From positions 4,144,302 through 4,208,301 of the forward strand of contig JAFEKR010000004.1 of NCBI GenBank assembly GCA_019022495.1: a stretch of 64,000 nt of DNA. Reading direction: 5' to 3'. The position numbers and the translations under genes were made by a program. Below, piece after piece: positions 26,753-37,340 of this stretch. Each line of letters opens with the position of its first letter. Positions within the stretch are counted from its first letter, which is position 1. This DNA is from Epichloe hybrida. Lineage: Eukaryota; Ascomycota; Sordariomycetes; Hypocreales; Clavicipitaceae. The notes beneath the pieces were generated by a model. The model was given only the letters and a program-made list of their open reading frames with translations. It was not told the origin of the DNA and did not search any database.

Positions 26753-29215
26753 CACACTAGTCTTTTGCCTTATCTTCTGTGATATCTTTAATCCTTAGGC
26801 GTTTTACTAACCATTTACTAATAGCCAGAAACTTCATAATAATCTCTTTATCTTCCTCCTCCCTTACGCTTAGCTTCTTAAAGGTAATGGCAAATACTAT
26901 GCCTAATATCTTGCGCTTTAAGATAGACATTATATTAATCTCTCTTTTAGGTTAAAATTCTACTAGATTAAACATACCCTTTATTTAATTAAATACTTCC
27001 TATTCTTCTAGTGTTATTTCCTAGCTTAATTCTCTGTAAGGGCTATGTTCCTTAATTCTTAGAATTATATACATAATCTTATAGTCCTTAAAGTACTTAA
27101 CCTAGAACATAGCTAGTTTACGTGCATAGCTACTAATAGAGAGAAATTTTATAAGCAAGAATAAAGGTATAATTTAATATCTTATATTATCTCTAATAGC
27201 TAAAATGCAAACTACTAGGTTATATATAGTAAACTTTAATATCTTATTATATTTTAAAGCATTACACTTTATCGCAATATGCGATTCTTTATTATAGTAG
27301 TAATAATAGTTTAACTAGTGGCCTTTTCCTAATATTACATTTATTTTAAAATAGCGCTCCTTATCTAGATTAAATAAACCTATATAGTTTGCCTAATAAG
27401 TTTGCTATTAACATTAAGGGTAGTTACTATACTTTTCCTTAAGTAGCTTTACTATATTAATTTCCTTTACTACCTAGGCTATAACTATGATTTTTAGCTC
27501 TACTAGTTATTTTATTAGATCTTCTATTTAATCTTAGTATTCCGCTAATCTAGGGGCTCCTTATTATCCTATGTTAGTATTAAATAAGATAGTCTTCTTA
27601 GCTTACTTATTTAAATTGCCTAGTACTAAGCAATTCTTTTAAGTAGCCTAGTAATTATTAAAGGTAGCCTAATTAAATAGTATTTATATCTTAAAGCTAA
27701 AGTCCTTCTTACCTAAAGCATGATTTTCTATATTAGCTAATTCTAGGTCCTTGTTTTTAAGTTCTAGTTATATATAAATATATACGTTAAGTGCTATCTA
27801 AAGTGGTTTATACTATATAACTAAGATTTCTTTATAAGTAAACCCCTTTTTATCTATAAAGCTTAAGATTAAGTATTCTAGCAGGGCTTTATAGATATAG
27901 TTAGACTAGGTTATTATAGTTTTCTATCCTATTAGGTTTACATTAGACATTAGAGTATAATGCTTCTATAACTAGTAATAGGTTTCCTTAATAGTCTTTA
28001 GCTACATTAAATTAAGGTCTTTAAGTTATTCTCTAGCGTTTTCTATTTAATCCTAGCTAGTTATATTAAACTATAAGAGTATCTCTTCCTTAGACTCCTT
28101 TTAAGATTGTTATATAGTTAGCATTTTAACTACCTATTAGAGCTTTAGGTTAATATTACGCTTAAGTATCTTACGCTAATTTACTTTAGGAATACCTATT
28201 GCTTTTATCTTTACCTTAAAGTCCTTAATAAAATTAGCCACATTTTCCCCTAAAAACTACTAAATATTATACTTATTTTACATAGTAATAAGGGAAGTTT
28301 AACGCGCTATTATCTCTCTAAGAAGCTTTATAAAGGTTTCTATATTAAGCCCTCTAAGAGATTTAGGTATCTTACCTTTATTATTAAGGTCTTTACCTAA
28401 GCGGTTATTAAACTAAGTTTAAGCTAGGCTAATAACTATCTTAGGATTAAGTGGTTCCTAACTAGTAACTAGGGTACTAGGTAATAGTAAGTCCTAAAGG
28501 TCCTTTAGGTAACTTAGGTATTTACTAGGTTTTGCTTTACTTAGCTATTAGAAGTAAGATAGTATAAGGTTAGATATAGGCTTAGTAAAAAGTGCTTTTA
28601 ATTAATCTTATAAAAGAGTAATTACTTAACTAAATATTATAACACTAGTAAGAATTTCTTAAAGAAAGACTTTTAATAGGGTAGTATTTATAGTAATAAG
28701 TAACCTATAAGTAAAGGCTACTAACATAATTACATAGCTCTTTATAATAAGCTATAAGACCCCTATATATAGCTAAATAATAGTGAAATTAGCTATAGGC
28801 CCTAAGATTAAATAGTCTATAATACTAGGTAGCGCTTTTTATCCTAGTGCCTTATATTTAAAGACTTTTAGCAGAGGGTTAATAGTTTAGCTAGTGTTTA
28901 TAGGGTATACCTCTAAACTATCTAGTCTCCTTTTTCACACTTCTATATAACACTAGTTTATATTCTTAGCTTACCTTAGCTTAGTATGCTTAGCTAGCTT
29001 TTTCTTTACACTATAACTATTATAGAGGTTAGGTTAAGGCTTTAGATCTATGTCTTAGTGTAAGGAAGGTAAATAAAGGGGTCTTTACATAGGTTAGCTT
29101 AGTAATAGCTAAGAGCGTAATTATTAGCTTGCTTCTAATTAATCTTAGTTAGTAGTAAATTAACTAGAAAGCGGAAAGGTCCTAGGGGTTTAAAACCGCG
29201 TTTCTTTACTAGTTT
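26753..29215 (-). pseudogene. Decayed Gypsy-2 gag/5' region
   Basis: Internal Gypsy-2 sequence between the pol-less insertion and the right (5') LTR. It is AT-shifted with stops in all frames. By position it should hold gag, but I could not identify a capsid or zinc-knuckle motif. Confidence 0.4.
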
Positions 29216-29682
29216 TATTAAGCGGAAAACAACACCCTAAAAGACATAATACTAGCCCACGGTCATAGGTAGTGGTAACGTTTGCTTACGTTAGAAGGGT
29301 TAATTAACTTAATAGTAGTAATTATAATAATAGCTAAATTAGTCTCTACAAATAAAGACAATTTAGATTAAATAGTCTATTAGATTAGAAGTGACTTTTT
29401 AGTTAAGTTAGGGAAATAATCTTATTAATTTATCTTATTAAGGTAAACACAATAGTGGCTATAGTAGCGCTAGGCATTTAAGTCAAAAATCTAAAGTTAG
29501 GCGTGCATAAAGAACCTTAAAAGAATCTAGCTATAGGTAATCTCTTTATAGATTAAATAGTCCCTTTGCCTAGATAACTAATATTGTTATCCCTTATTGT
29601 GTTATTTATCCCTGCGATCCCCTGTATCCCTTGTGCTTGTCATCGCGAATACGCGCGTTTATAGGCGCGCGTATCACGGCCA
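29216..29682 (-). repeat. Gypsy-2 LTR, right copy (5' LTR)
   Basis: 467 bp, partner of 14012-14477. The outer edge keeps GC-rich sequence (GCGCGCGTATCACGGCCA) that is AT-shifted in the left copy. The last two bases, CA, coincide with the first two of the CAGAGTATTG terminus of the next element. Confidence 0.8.
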
Positions 29683-31401
29683 GAGTATTGCACTAAAACG
29701 TGTAGTGTAGTGTAGTATTTATAGTGTAGTGTAGTAACTACACTATAAACTACACTACACTACAAACTACACTAACTACAAGGAAAAAAAAACTACACTA
29801 CACTAACTATAAAAAAAAAAAAACTATAATATATTACACTACAAATTTTTTTTCCTAAACTACACTAACTACAAATACTACAAATATAATATTAGACTTT
29901 TTCTTAGTTATTAGTATTTATAAGGTTAAAAGAAAGCTAGTTATATAAAAGCTTTTATTATTACCTATTTTATTAAATTAGTTATAGAATTTATAATATT
30001 ATATTATTTTTATAATTTTATTATAACTAAGTAAGGTTATATATAATATTATACTTTTTTTAATAATACTATTTAACTTAATACTTTATTTCCCTAATAT
30101 AACTTAAAGAAAAACCTTTTTATTATATTATTTACTATTTCTAGAAATTATTTTATATTTCTATAAATTATTATTATTACTTATTTTAAAAAAAACTATA
30201 AAAAAACTACTAGTAAACTTAATATAAGTAGCTTATTATATCTTATTATAGCTTATAATAGCTTATTATATCTTATTATAGCTTATAATAGCTTATAATA
30301 GCTTATAATACTAATATTACTAATATTACTAGTATTACTAAGATTACTAAGATTACTAAGATTACTAAGATTACTAAGATTACTTATAATATTATTAGTG
30401 TTAAAGTTTAATAATAAATAAATAGAAAATAAATAACTTAAATATAAATACTAGTAATTATAAGTAAATTACTATAGTAAAAGCTATAGTTTTTAATAAC
30501 TTAGTATTTTAAGGTTTTTAAAAATATTAATATTATAAAAATGTTTTCTCTTTTATGTTTTTTTAATAATAATAATAAATATAAAATAATAGTAATTAAG
30601 GTTATAAAAGTTATTAAAGCTTTTATAATAAGTATAATATATTATATAAAACTAAGTCCTAGTATTATTTTTAAAAACAAGTTAAACTTATTTTTATAGC
30701 TTATTTAAGCTATATAGGGTAATTAAAATCATACTATTAGTTATCTATTAATAAATTATAAATATTAGTCTATTATATTCTTTCTTTATGTATTATTATA
30801 ATAAGATATATAAAGTTACTATATATAACTTCTTAAAGCTTTAGAATTATAAAGCTTAAAGTAATATTTAATTAGTTTAAATAGTAAATAAATAGTTTAA
30901 GCTTTTTTTAAGTTCTTATTATATTAAGAATAAGATTTAAGTACTAAGTATATATTTTATTAACTTCTAGTCATTTATCTAGATTTCTTAATTAATTTTA
31001 TTCTATTAGTTTAGGGTATCTTTTATTTAAAATAATAATAATAGTATTTTAAAATATAAAATAATTAATAGTAATAGTAAATAAAATAATAAGAAGGTTT
31101 TTCTTTAAGTTATATTAGTAAAATAAAGTAATAAGTATAATAGTATTATTAAAAAGGTATAATATTATAAATAACCCTAGTTATAGTAAAATCCTTAAAA
31201 AAAGGTAAATTTTATAAATTATATAACTAATTAGGTAAAATAGGTAATAATAAAAGCTTCTATATAACTAGCCTTCTTTTAATCCTTATAATAACCTTAT
31301 ATAATAAAAAAGCCCACTTTTTTTTTACTAACACTACATTTGTAGTTTTTGTAGTTAGTGTAGTTAGTAACTACACTAACTACACTACAAACAATACTCT
31401 G
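29681..31401. mobile_element. Fold-back DNA element with CAGAGTATTG termini (hAT-like)
   Basis: The element begins CAGAGTATTG and ends CAATACTCTG. Behind each terminus lie arrays of GTAGTGTAG/CTACACTAC subterminal repeats. The inverted similarity then continues for about 500 bp on each side (29681-30190 against 30890-31401). The centre holds simple repeats: a GCTTATAATA series at 30227-30310 and an ACTAAGATT-type series at 30330-30385. The CAGAG-type terminus and subterminal repeats suggest hAT, but no 8-bp target duplication or transposase is visible. A partial copy lies at 59934-60616. Confidence 0.65.
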
Positions 31402-31590
31402 CTTATTATAGAGAAATTAGCCCTCTTTAATTAAGAGAACTATTATAATAGCTTAATAATAGCTAAATTAGCCTTAAAGCCACAATTGCTTTTAATTAAT
31501 TATATTATATTAGTAACTAGCATTATATTAGTCTATCCTATATATATTAAATTCTTTTAGACTTATAAAGAGAGGCTTTACTATATAATA
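31402..31590. repeat. Diverged duplicate of Copia segment 13795-14010
   Basis: 189 bp immediately right of the fold-back element repeat the Copia sequence found immediately left of Gypsy-2. The outer Copia interior then continues rightward. A 5-bp LTR-type duplication cannot explain so long a repeat. Confidence 0.65.
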
Positions 31591-32154
31591 AAAGAGAGAA
31601 CAGTATAATACTTATTAGTCTCTTAAGACTATAGAGTTACTCTAGTTAAATATAGTATAAGTTATATAATATAAACTTATATTTAGATTAAGATCTCCTA
31701 TTCCTTAAAGTTCTTAGCCCCTTTAAGAGAAGTAATAACTATAGTCCTTATATACTATACCTTAGTAATATTATTAAGTTTAGTTAGATTAGGTTAGGTA
31801 ACTAGAATAGTACTAGAAGCACTTATATTAGCTATACTATAGGAAAGGAAGGGTAAGGTTATATATTAGAATTTATATACTCCTATTACTATATATATTT
31901 AATACTAATTATTATTAATTTAGTCTAATAGGAGTTATAGTAATAGCTCTCTAAGGATTAAATTACTATATAGCTACTAATATATAGAGATATAAAGTTA
32001 AGAATATAAGTAGCTTAAAAGGTATTTTTAAATACCCTAAAATATTTTACCTTAGCCTAGTTAAAGGGTAATGCTTTACCTAGAATTTACTATACTTACT
32101 TTAATTACTTTACTATATATTACTTTACCTTAAATAGTAATAAATCTAGATTAT

Positions 32155-32681
32155 TGTCATAGTCTAGCCCTAAGGGCTAATCGCGGGTGCCTGCGCCACC
32201 ATGTGGGTTTGACCCCAATTCCGTTGCGCTATAGAAGGCAACAAAAGAATACGCATTGCACAAGTCCCTGTAACTTGTGCAATTAACACCTATATTGCTA
32301 GGTCTAGGCAAAGCCTGGATTATCACATAGGCTCTTTCCCTAGGTGATCTTCTTCCCATTGACCCCTTAAGCTAGCAATACCGCGCATCCCCCAGGGACT
32401 CTCTCTTCTATTATCCCTATAAGCCTAGGAAGAACCCCGTTGTAACTGCCCTATAGTGCTTGCGCACGCAGCCAGTTCGAACCTATAACCTTAGGTGACT
32501 TGTGCAAATGTCATAGTCTAGCCCTAAGGGCTAATCACGGGTGCCTACGCCACTATGTGGGTTTAACCCTAATTCCGTTGCGCCATAGAAGGCAACAAAA
32601 GAATACGCATTGCACAAGTCCCTGTAACTTGTGCAATTGACACCTATATTGCTAGGTCTAGGCAAAGCCTAGATCATCACA
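32155..32681. mobile_element. TRIM-like mini LTR element 2 (complete)
   Basis: Two 173-bp direct repeats, 32155-32327 and 32509-32681, start TGTCATAG and end ATCACA. They enclose 181 bp. The 5-bp sequence attat flanks both ends (32150-32154 and 32682-32686). No coding capacity; a 60-codon minus-strand frame over the first repeat is fortuitous. The LTR recurs as solo copies at 33065-33238 and 47529-47698. The copies are far less mutated than the DNA they sit in. Confidence 0.87.
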
Positions 32682-33064
32682 ATTATTAGTTTTAAGTACC
32701 TAAGGTAGTTCTATAAGGAATATCTTATCCTAGCTTACTATTTACTAAGATTTACCTAAAGAAATTAACTTTTTATATATATTATAAGAGATTATATAGT
32801 GTTAAGTAATATATAAGTTTATAGCTTAGAGAAAATTATTACACTTATAAATTAGAAAATAACGTATAAAGGTTATATATTTAATTCCTAGTTATATAAA
32901 ATTTTTATAGCTTTATATATATAAAAGGAAGCTAAATTATAATTAATTTAATCTTAACTTATATAGTGTTATTAGTTTTAGGTAAGGAAAAGAAATCTTT
33001 ATACTACTTTATAAGTTAAGTAATTTGCTTTAATAAGATATTAGAAAAAGATATATAATTATAT

Positions 33065-33238
33065 TGTCATGGTCTAGCCCTAATGGACTAATCGCGGGTG
33101 CCTGCGCCACCATGTGGGTTTGACCCCAATTCCGTTGCGCCATAGAAGGCAACAAAAGAATACGCATTGCACAAGTCCCTATGGCTTGTGCAATTAACAC
33201 CTATATTGCTAGGTCTAGGCAAAGCCTAGATCATCACA
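33065..33238. repeat. Solo LTR of TRIM element 2
   Basis: 174 bp, starting TGTCATGG and ending CATCACA, nearly identical to the LTRs at 32155 and 32509. It is flanked by tatat on both sides (33060-33064 and 33239-33243). Confidence 0.82.
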
Positions 33239-33324
33239 TATATATAAGACTATAATAGTTAGATAAAATAAAAAAAAATAAAAAGGGAGGTAAGGGTGTA
33301 ATTATAAGCGCTAGGCTTATAACC

Positions 33325-33589
33325 TATAAAATAATGTAAATAAAGGCAAAGAGTAGTTAGAAGAGAAGATAATGTAAAATTACTATCTAGGAATTTGTAA
33401 TTTAGAAGAGAAAAGGGAAGCTTATAAGCTTTAAATCTATAAGTAATAAATCTAGGTCTTTAAATAAAGCCTATAATAAACCGCGATATTAAACGCGATA
33501 TAGGAAGCTGTATTGTTAAACGAAGAGGGGATAACAAGAGTGATGCCTGATATCTGAGGCTACGATGTAGGCTGTGAATATCCTCAACA
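33325..33589 (-). repeat. Outer Copia LTR, right copy (5' LTR)
   Basis: 265 bp, partner of 1535-1800. Its outer half (from about 33480) keeps many G and C bases lost in the partner, and it is followed by the duplicated target attgt. Confidence 0.88.
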
Positions 33590-34289
33590 ATTGTCATCGG
33601 CTACGCCTCCTTTTTTCGTGCGACACTAATTTATCAGCCCGCAGTTGCATTGGTATGAATTCGTGCTGCTGCCTAATCAGCTATGTTGCTCTGCAGCTTG
33701 AACGTACTTTAACGTAAAAGAGGTATGCATCTGTCGTAAGCTATAAGGGATAATTGACGCATAAATCAAATCATTGGCAAGCTGGCTACGCCTCTTTTAT
33801 CGTGCAACAGTTTCATCATTGACGAAACGTTACGTGGCTGCCTGGATCTTGCAATCGATTGGCAATCGATCGATTCGATCAAATTGGACAGGACTCATCG
33901 TGCTACGATCCTAACTTTTCTGGTTGAGCAAGACAATAGTCAATGAGCGGGGTATGTTGTATTAGAAGCTTGGGTTGTTACTCTGTGAAGCAATGCGAGA
34001 CAAGGAATATGGACGCGTGAACCGGACGTAGAGAAGGCGTTAGGAATACAGCTATCAGGGGCTAGCACAGCTTTTTCAAGAAATCTCGTTAGTCATTCAC
34101 TAATGATATATAGTTAACAACATTCCCGTGCTCAAAGGCAAGCGCTCTTTACTAACAGTAACCAAGCTAGAGCTACTACTTGACTCTTCACTCTACTCTT
34201 TGCCCACGTGCCTAAACAGGTAGATTCACGGACTCCAAAAAAAGGGGCTGCCAATATATTGACTTTTGACAGGGAAAGTCACCATCATC
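33590..34289. other. Intergenic, with remnant of the interrupted target element
   Basis: Normal-GC DNA right of the 32-kb insertion. At 33595-33626 and 33781-33812 there are two related copies of GGCTACGCCTC...TCGTGC. The second is the inverted partner of 1200-1231, suggesting that the Copia landed in an older inverted-repeat element of about 550 bp. Nothing else recognised. Confidence 0.5.
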
Positions 34290-34616
34290 ATGACCAAACA
34301 GTTTGACATCTGGCTTGACGAGAAGACGAATTCACCCGAAGGCCATACTGCGCGATGCACCCTTTATTTCAATGATAAGCCAGTCTGGGGACCTACCTCA
34401 TGCCATAGCAATACGAAAGAGCTTGCGGATGCGATTCAACTTGCAGATAACCGCTTCGCCCTTATACTTAAACCGAAGGATCATTCAGTCGAAGGTCACA
34501 ACAAGTACATTAGCGTTCAGTCTCAGGGCAAAGTTCTCCTCGATCGACTCAGTACTCATGACAACATGGAAGGGCTAGTTGTCACTATTAAAGCTATTCT
34601 AGCTGCTGTGGGATAA
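34290..34616 (+). CDS. Hypothetical protein, 108 aa
   Basis: A single-exon open frame from ATG 34290 (context ATCATCATGACC) to TAA. An in-frame TTG at 34266 is not needed as a start. The protein (MTKQFDIWLDEKT...) is small, soluble, without signal peptide or membrane segment, and moderately charged. I do not recognise a family. Codon use and GC resemble the other genes of the island, and a TATA-like CAATATATTG lies about 35 bp upstream. It stands between the 32-kb transposon block and the first transporter, on the same strand as the latter. Could be a real small gene or the last exon of a lost larger one. Confidence 0.5.
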   Translation: MTKQFDIWLDEKTNSPEGHTARCTLYFNDKPVWGPTSCHSNTKELADAIQLADNRFALILKPKDHSVEGHNKYISVQSQGKVLLDRLSTHDNMEGLVVTIKAILAAVG

Positions 34617-34630
34617 GGACCAAATCTGGC

Positions 34631-34850
34631 TGTCAGGGAAAGCTCCCTTATTAGAGCTTAGGATGTACGAGGGCAGCGCACATTGACTAGGATAAAACCC
34701 TCTCTGAGATAACGGGTGGATACAACGTATTAGAAGTACCTCCGTAGACTAGTCATTACCATAGCGCACTGTGTACCTTTCAGGTACAAAAGTCAGGTGC
34801 CGTCTGCTGCCTGCACCTTTGATTTGATTGAATCCAACGTTTTCATTTGT
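34631..34850 (+). repeat. Dispersed repeat (probable solo LTR fragment), non-RIP copy
   Basis: Starts TGTCAGGGAAAGCTCCC. It matches 56997-57210 (starting TGTTAGGAAGAGCTCCC) along about 210 bp, including GAGGGCAGCGC and TATTAGAAGTACCTC. The other copy is AT-shifted and this one is not. The TGT start suggests an LTR, but I could not define a CA end or a target duplication. Confidence 0.6.
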
Positions 34851-34989
34851 CTACATTAACTCCAATGGCTTATGCACAGCGCCTATCTATCAGTCGCCTC
34901 ATACGTCCAGACGTTTGGGCTGTTAAACCTGTGATTGTAACTTCAACTTTTGTTAGGAAACCTAAACTTTCCCTTTTCCTAGCTTCTAA

Positions 34990-35037
34990 GAGGCGGCAAT
35001 AATGGACGCAACGAGCTAGGGCATAATTAAGGTTAGG
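34990..35037 (-). pseudogene. Short mutated fragment of the 14-TM MFS exporter gene
   Basis: About 45 bp containing CAATAATGGACGCAACGAG match 38005-38044 inside the MFS exporter gene, except for a few differences that are mostly transitions. Too short to encode anything; it shows that a second, mutated copy of part of that gene once lay here. Confidence 0.5.
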
Positions 35038-35218
35038 GTGTTACATCACTGTAGCACAGCCTCATTGGCTCTGAACCTTAAGACGGCCACGGGGCAGAAA
35101 CGCACTGGGTCTTCGTAGCACTTACCTTGACCTGTTCACAGTTTGTACTCCAATAATTAACTTTGCAGCCCCGCGAAGTCGAGTTTGGTTCCCTTCCTAA
35201 CCTCCAACCGCCTTTGCA

Positions 35219-37210
35219 ATGGCTACGGGGAGCGACGAGCCAGCGCACGCCAGTAGTCGGAACCACTTTCAACCTGGAGGCAATGTGGTTGAAAAGGTGC
35301 AAAATCTGTCCAAGCGATGGCTGCGCGACGCCTGGTCTGCAATCCCACGTGCGGAGCCACATGCGGAGCCACATGCAGAAAGGCATGAGATGAGCGCATC
35401 ATCGGCTGGCGACGATGATGAACATGCTCGCTTCTTACCTGACGACGATGACCATGTTTCGGCTGGGGGTCAAGGACGCGGCCGTCGTAGCTTCTCAACG
35501 ACTTTCAGCAACGGCGCCGCCGTTTCAAGCACCTTGAAGCGCCGCGTCCTCGTCATGTCGATCCTCTTTCTTTTCATTGTCGAATTCAGCTTGTTTGTCA
35601 TGGAAGCGCCGCTTCAACAAATCATGGAGAAATTTATATGCCACAGCAAGACAATGAGCAAAAGTGCAAAGCGAGGCCCGATGGATATGGGCATGGGAGA
35701 CATGGATGGCATGGAGGGAATCGATCCGAGGTGCAAACAGCCGGATGTGCAGCAGACCTTGGCTATGGTCAGGTCATGGATGATGTCAGTGTCGATGCTC
35801 GTTCGTGAGTCTTCTCTATATCTTTTGCTTTGGCATGCACGCCGTTATTGACTTGCGTTTTGGCAGCTTTGTTGGTGCAAATACCGTATGGAATTGTAGC
35901 CGATAACTATGGACGACGCATCGTGCTCTTCCTTGGTCTTCTCGGAGTGACCGCTTCCACATCGTGGAACATGCTGATTTGTACGATACTTGACACAGTG
36001 TGCTTCTAAAACAAAAAAAAAAAAAAAACTGACAGCTGATTGATTATACCTGTAGTATCCGACCCAGAGCGGTTCTCAATCTGGTTTCTGCTTCTTGGTT
36101 ACATTGCAACACTAATCGGTGGCGGAACTTCCGTGATTAACGCCATGGTATGGACACTGCTCACTGATGTTATCCCTCCGGAACAGAGAAGCACCATTTT
36201 CTACCAATTGCACGCCATGATGTTTGTCATGAGCATCATCTCTCGCCCAATATCAGCATACCTCATGAGCGTGGACCCATGGTTTCCGATGTGGATAGGC
36301 ATCGCTGCGCTTGCGCTGGGGACCGCATCCTCGCTTGCCATTCCGGAAACGCTCCACGCCGTAGCCGTAATGAAGGGCACCGACGACGAAAACGAAAATG
36401 ATGACAGCGATGACGAAGAGAATGCCATGTACAGGGCGCCGTTCAAGACCACGCGAAGCACTGTGCACGTTTCATTCGGGACGCTTAAGGCTCGTATGGC
36501 CGAGATATGGCATTTGATCTTCCACTCGAAGCACCTCATGTTTCTCGTGGCCGCTTTGGCTGCGTGTGCGCCCATCACGATTGCGTTTGAGATGAACATC
36601 TTGCAGTACATGACCGCTAGATTCAATTGGACATGGTCCAAGGTATGTTTATATCCTAGACAAAGCCGATATCCCTGCGTGACTCAACTGATTCTGGTCA
36701 TGATAGGCAACATATATTAGCACAATCTCCAAGGTCACGTCAGTTGTGAATCTTGTCATCATTGTGCCCTTGATTTCTCGTTTCGTCTCAAAACGCAAAG
36801 ATTGGTCGAACCCTTTGCTGCGCGACCTGAAGCTCTCCTACGTCTCCCTCGGGTTCCTACTCGCAGGCAGCCTCGTCATCGTGCTTACATCTGCGGCCTG
36901 GCTTCTAATCACGGCCCTGGTTCTCGTCAGTCTTGGCTACGGATTCTGGCCGCAGCAGCGTGTTCTGCTCGCCTCGACGGTTGAGCCGGCGCAGTTGGCG
37001 ACGTTGAACACACTCATTGGGACTGCTGAGACGCTGAGCAATCTCATTGGCACGCCCTTGCTGGGTTGGCTTTTGAGTAAGGGGATTGCTTCGGGGGGAT
37101 TCTGGATGGGGTTACCATTCGTCTTTACGACGTTTTGCACAATTGGAGCGGCGCTCCTGCTGTATTTTACGAATTATCCTCGGCACTTTATCAGAGACGA
37201 GGCGCTTTAG
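35219..37210 (+). CDS. MFS transporter with Met-rich external loop
   Basis: Four exons (35219-35804, 35867-35980, 36056-36642, 36707-37210) join in frame to 596 aa. Introns are 62, 75 and 64 bp with GT-AG ends. Residues 1-105 form a hydrophilic, acidic cytosolic N-terminus. The first membrane segment is about 109-130. The first external loop has five methionines between residues 155 and 165 (MDMGMGDMDGM) followed by the conserved R-C-K-x-P-x-V-Q stretch. Next come the family signature P-Y-G-I-V-A-D-N-Y-G-R-R and about ten further membrane segments. A long acidic internal loop (DDENENDDSDDEEN) lies between the two halves. This is a major-facilitator protein of the fungal general-substrate type; the cargo is unknown. 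The Met-rich loop could bind Cu(I), as similar motifs do in Ctr transporters, which is inference. Confidence 0.88.
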
Positions 37211-37340
37211 ATACTGAACCCATCGATAAATGCAACATACACGGCGCTCAACTAGGTCATCATCAGTAGATACTTCCAATGTGGTCTCTATTCTTGTGAT
37301 TCAACTAGTCAATGGATTCAACTTCAGCCAGCTGCAACAT

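Larger units (their letters stand above)
14012..29682 (-). mobile_element. Gypsy-2 LTR retrotransposon, RIP-mutated, containing a further LTR element
   Basis: LTRs are 14012-14477 and 29216-29682 (466 and 467 bp), differing mainly by RIP-type transitions. On the minus strand the LTR starts TGGCCGTGATACG and ends CTTGACA. A purine-rich GGGAGGTG lies just inside the left LTR, as expected for a minus-strand element. Minus-strand reverse-transcriptase remains lie near 20500-21300 and integrase near 19316-19534. No matching target duplication is visible, because the right LTR abuts the DNA element at 29681. Even without the inner element the length is about 12 kb, with about 3.7 kb between pol and the left LTR that I cannot assign. 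Confidence 0.78.
1535..33589 (-). mobile_element. Outer Copia LTR retrotransposon, RIP-mutated and swollen by nested insertions
   Basis: Two direct repeats, 1535-1800 and 33325-33589, match along their whole length, and the aligned differences I checked are C/T or G/A, as RIP produces. On the minus strand the LTR starts TGTTGAGG and ends in CCACA. The 5-bp sequence attgt flanks both sides (1530-1534 and 33590-33594). A polypurine-like AGGGGCAG lies just inside the left LTR, and a RIP-altered tRNA-half-like primer site lies inside the right one, so the element reads on the minus strand. Removing the nested elements leaves about 5.5 kb of internal sequence, normal for Copia. Remains of integrase (about 12400-12620) and reverse transcriptase (about 2855-2890) occur in the right order. 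Confidence 0.88.

Noticed and set aside
30227..30385. Short tandem units in the fold-back element as a CRISPR-like array
   Set aside because: Simple AT-rich repeats without spacers, in a eukaryotic transposon.
32155..32327. TRIM 2 repeat as a tRNA-derived SINE (GGTTTGACCCC resembles a B box)
   Set aside because: Copies have TG...CA ends, exact 5-bp target duplications and an LTR-internal-LTR form, which fit an LTR element and not a SINE.
36201..36641. 146-codon minus-strand frame
   Set aside because: Exact antisense of exon 3 of the first MFS gene, whose spliced frame is fully supported.
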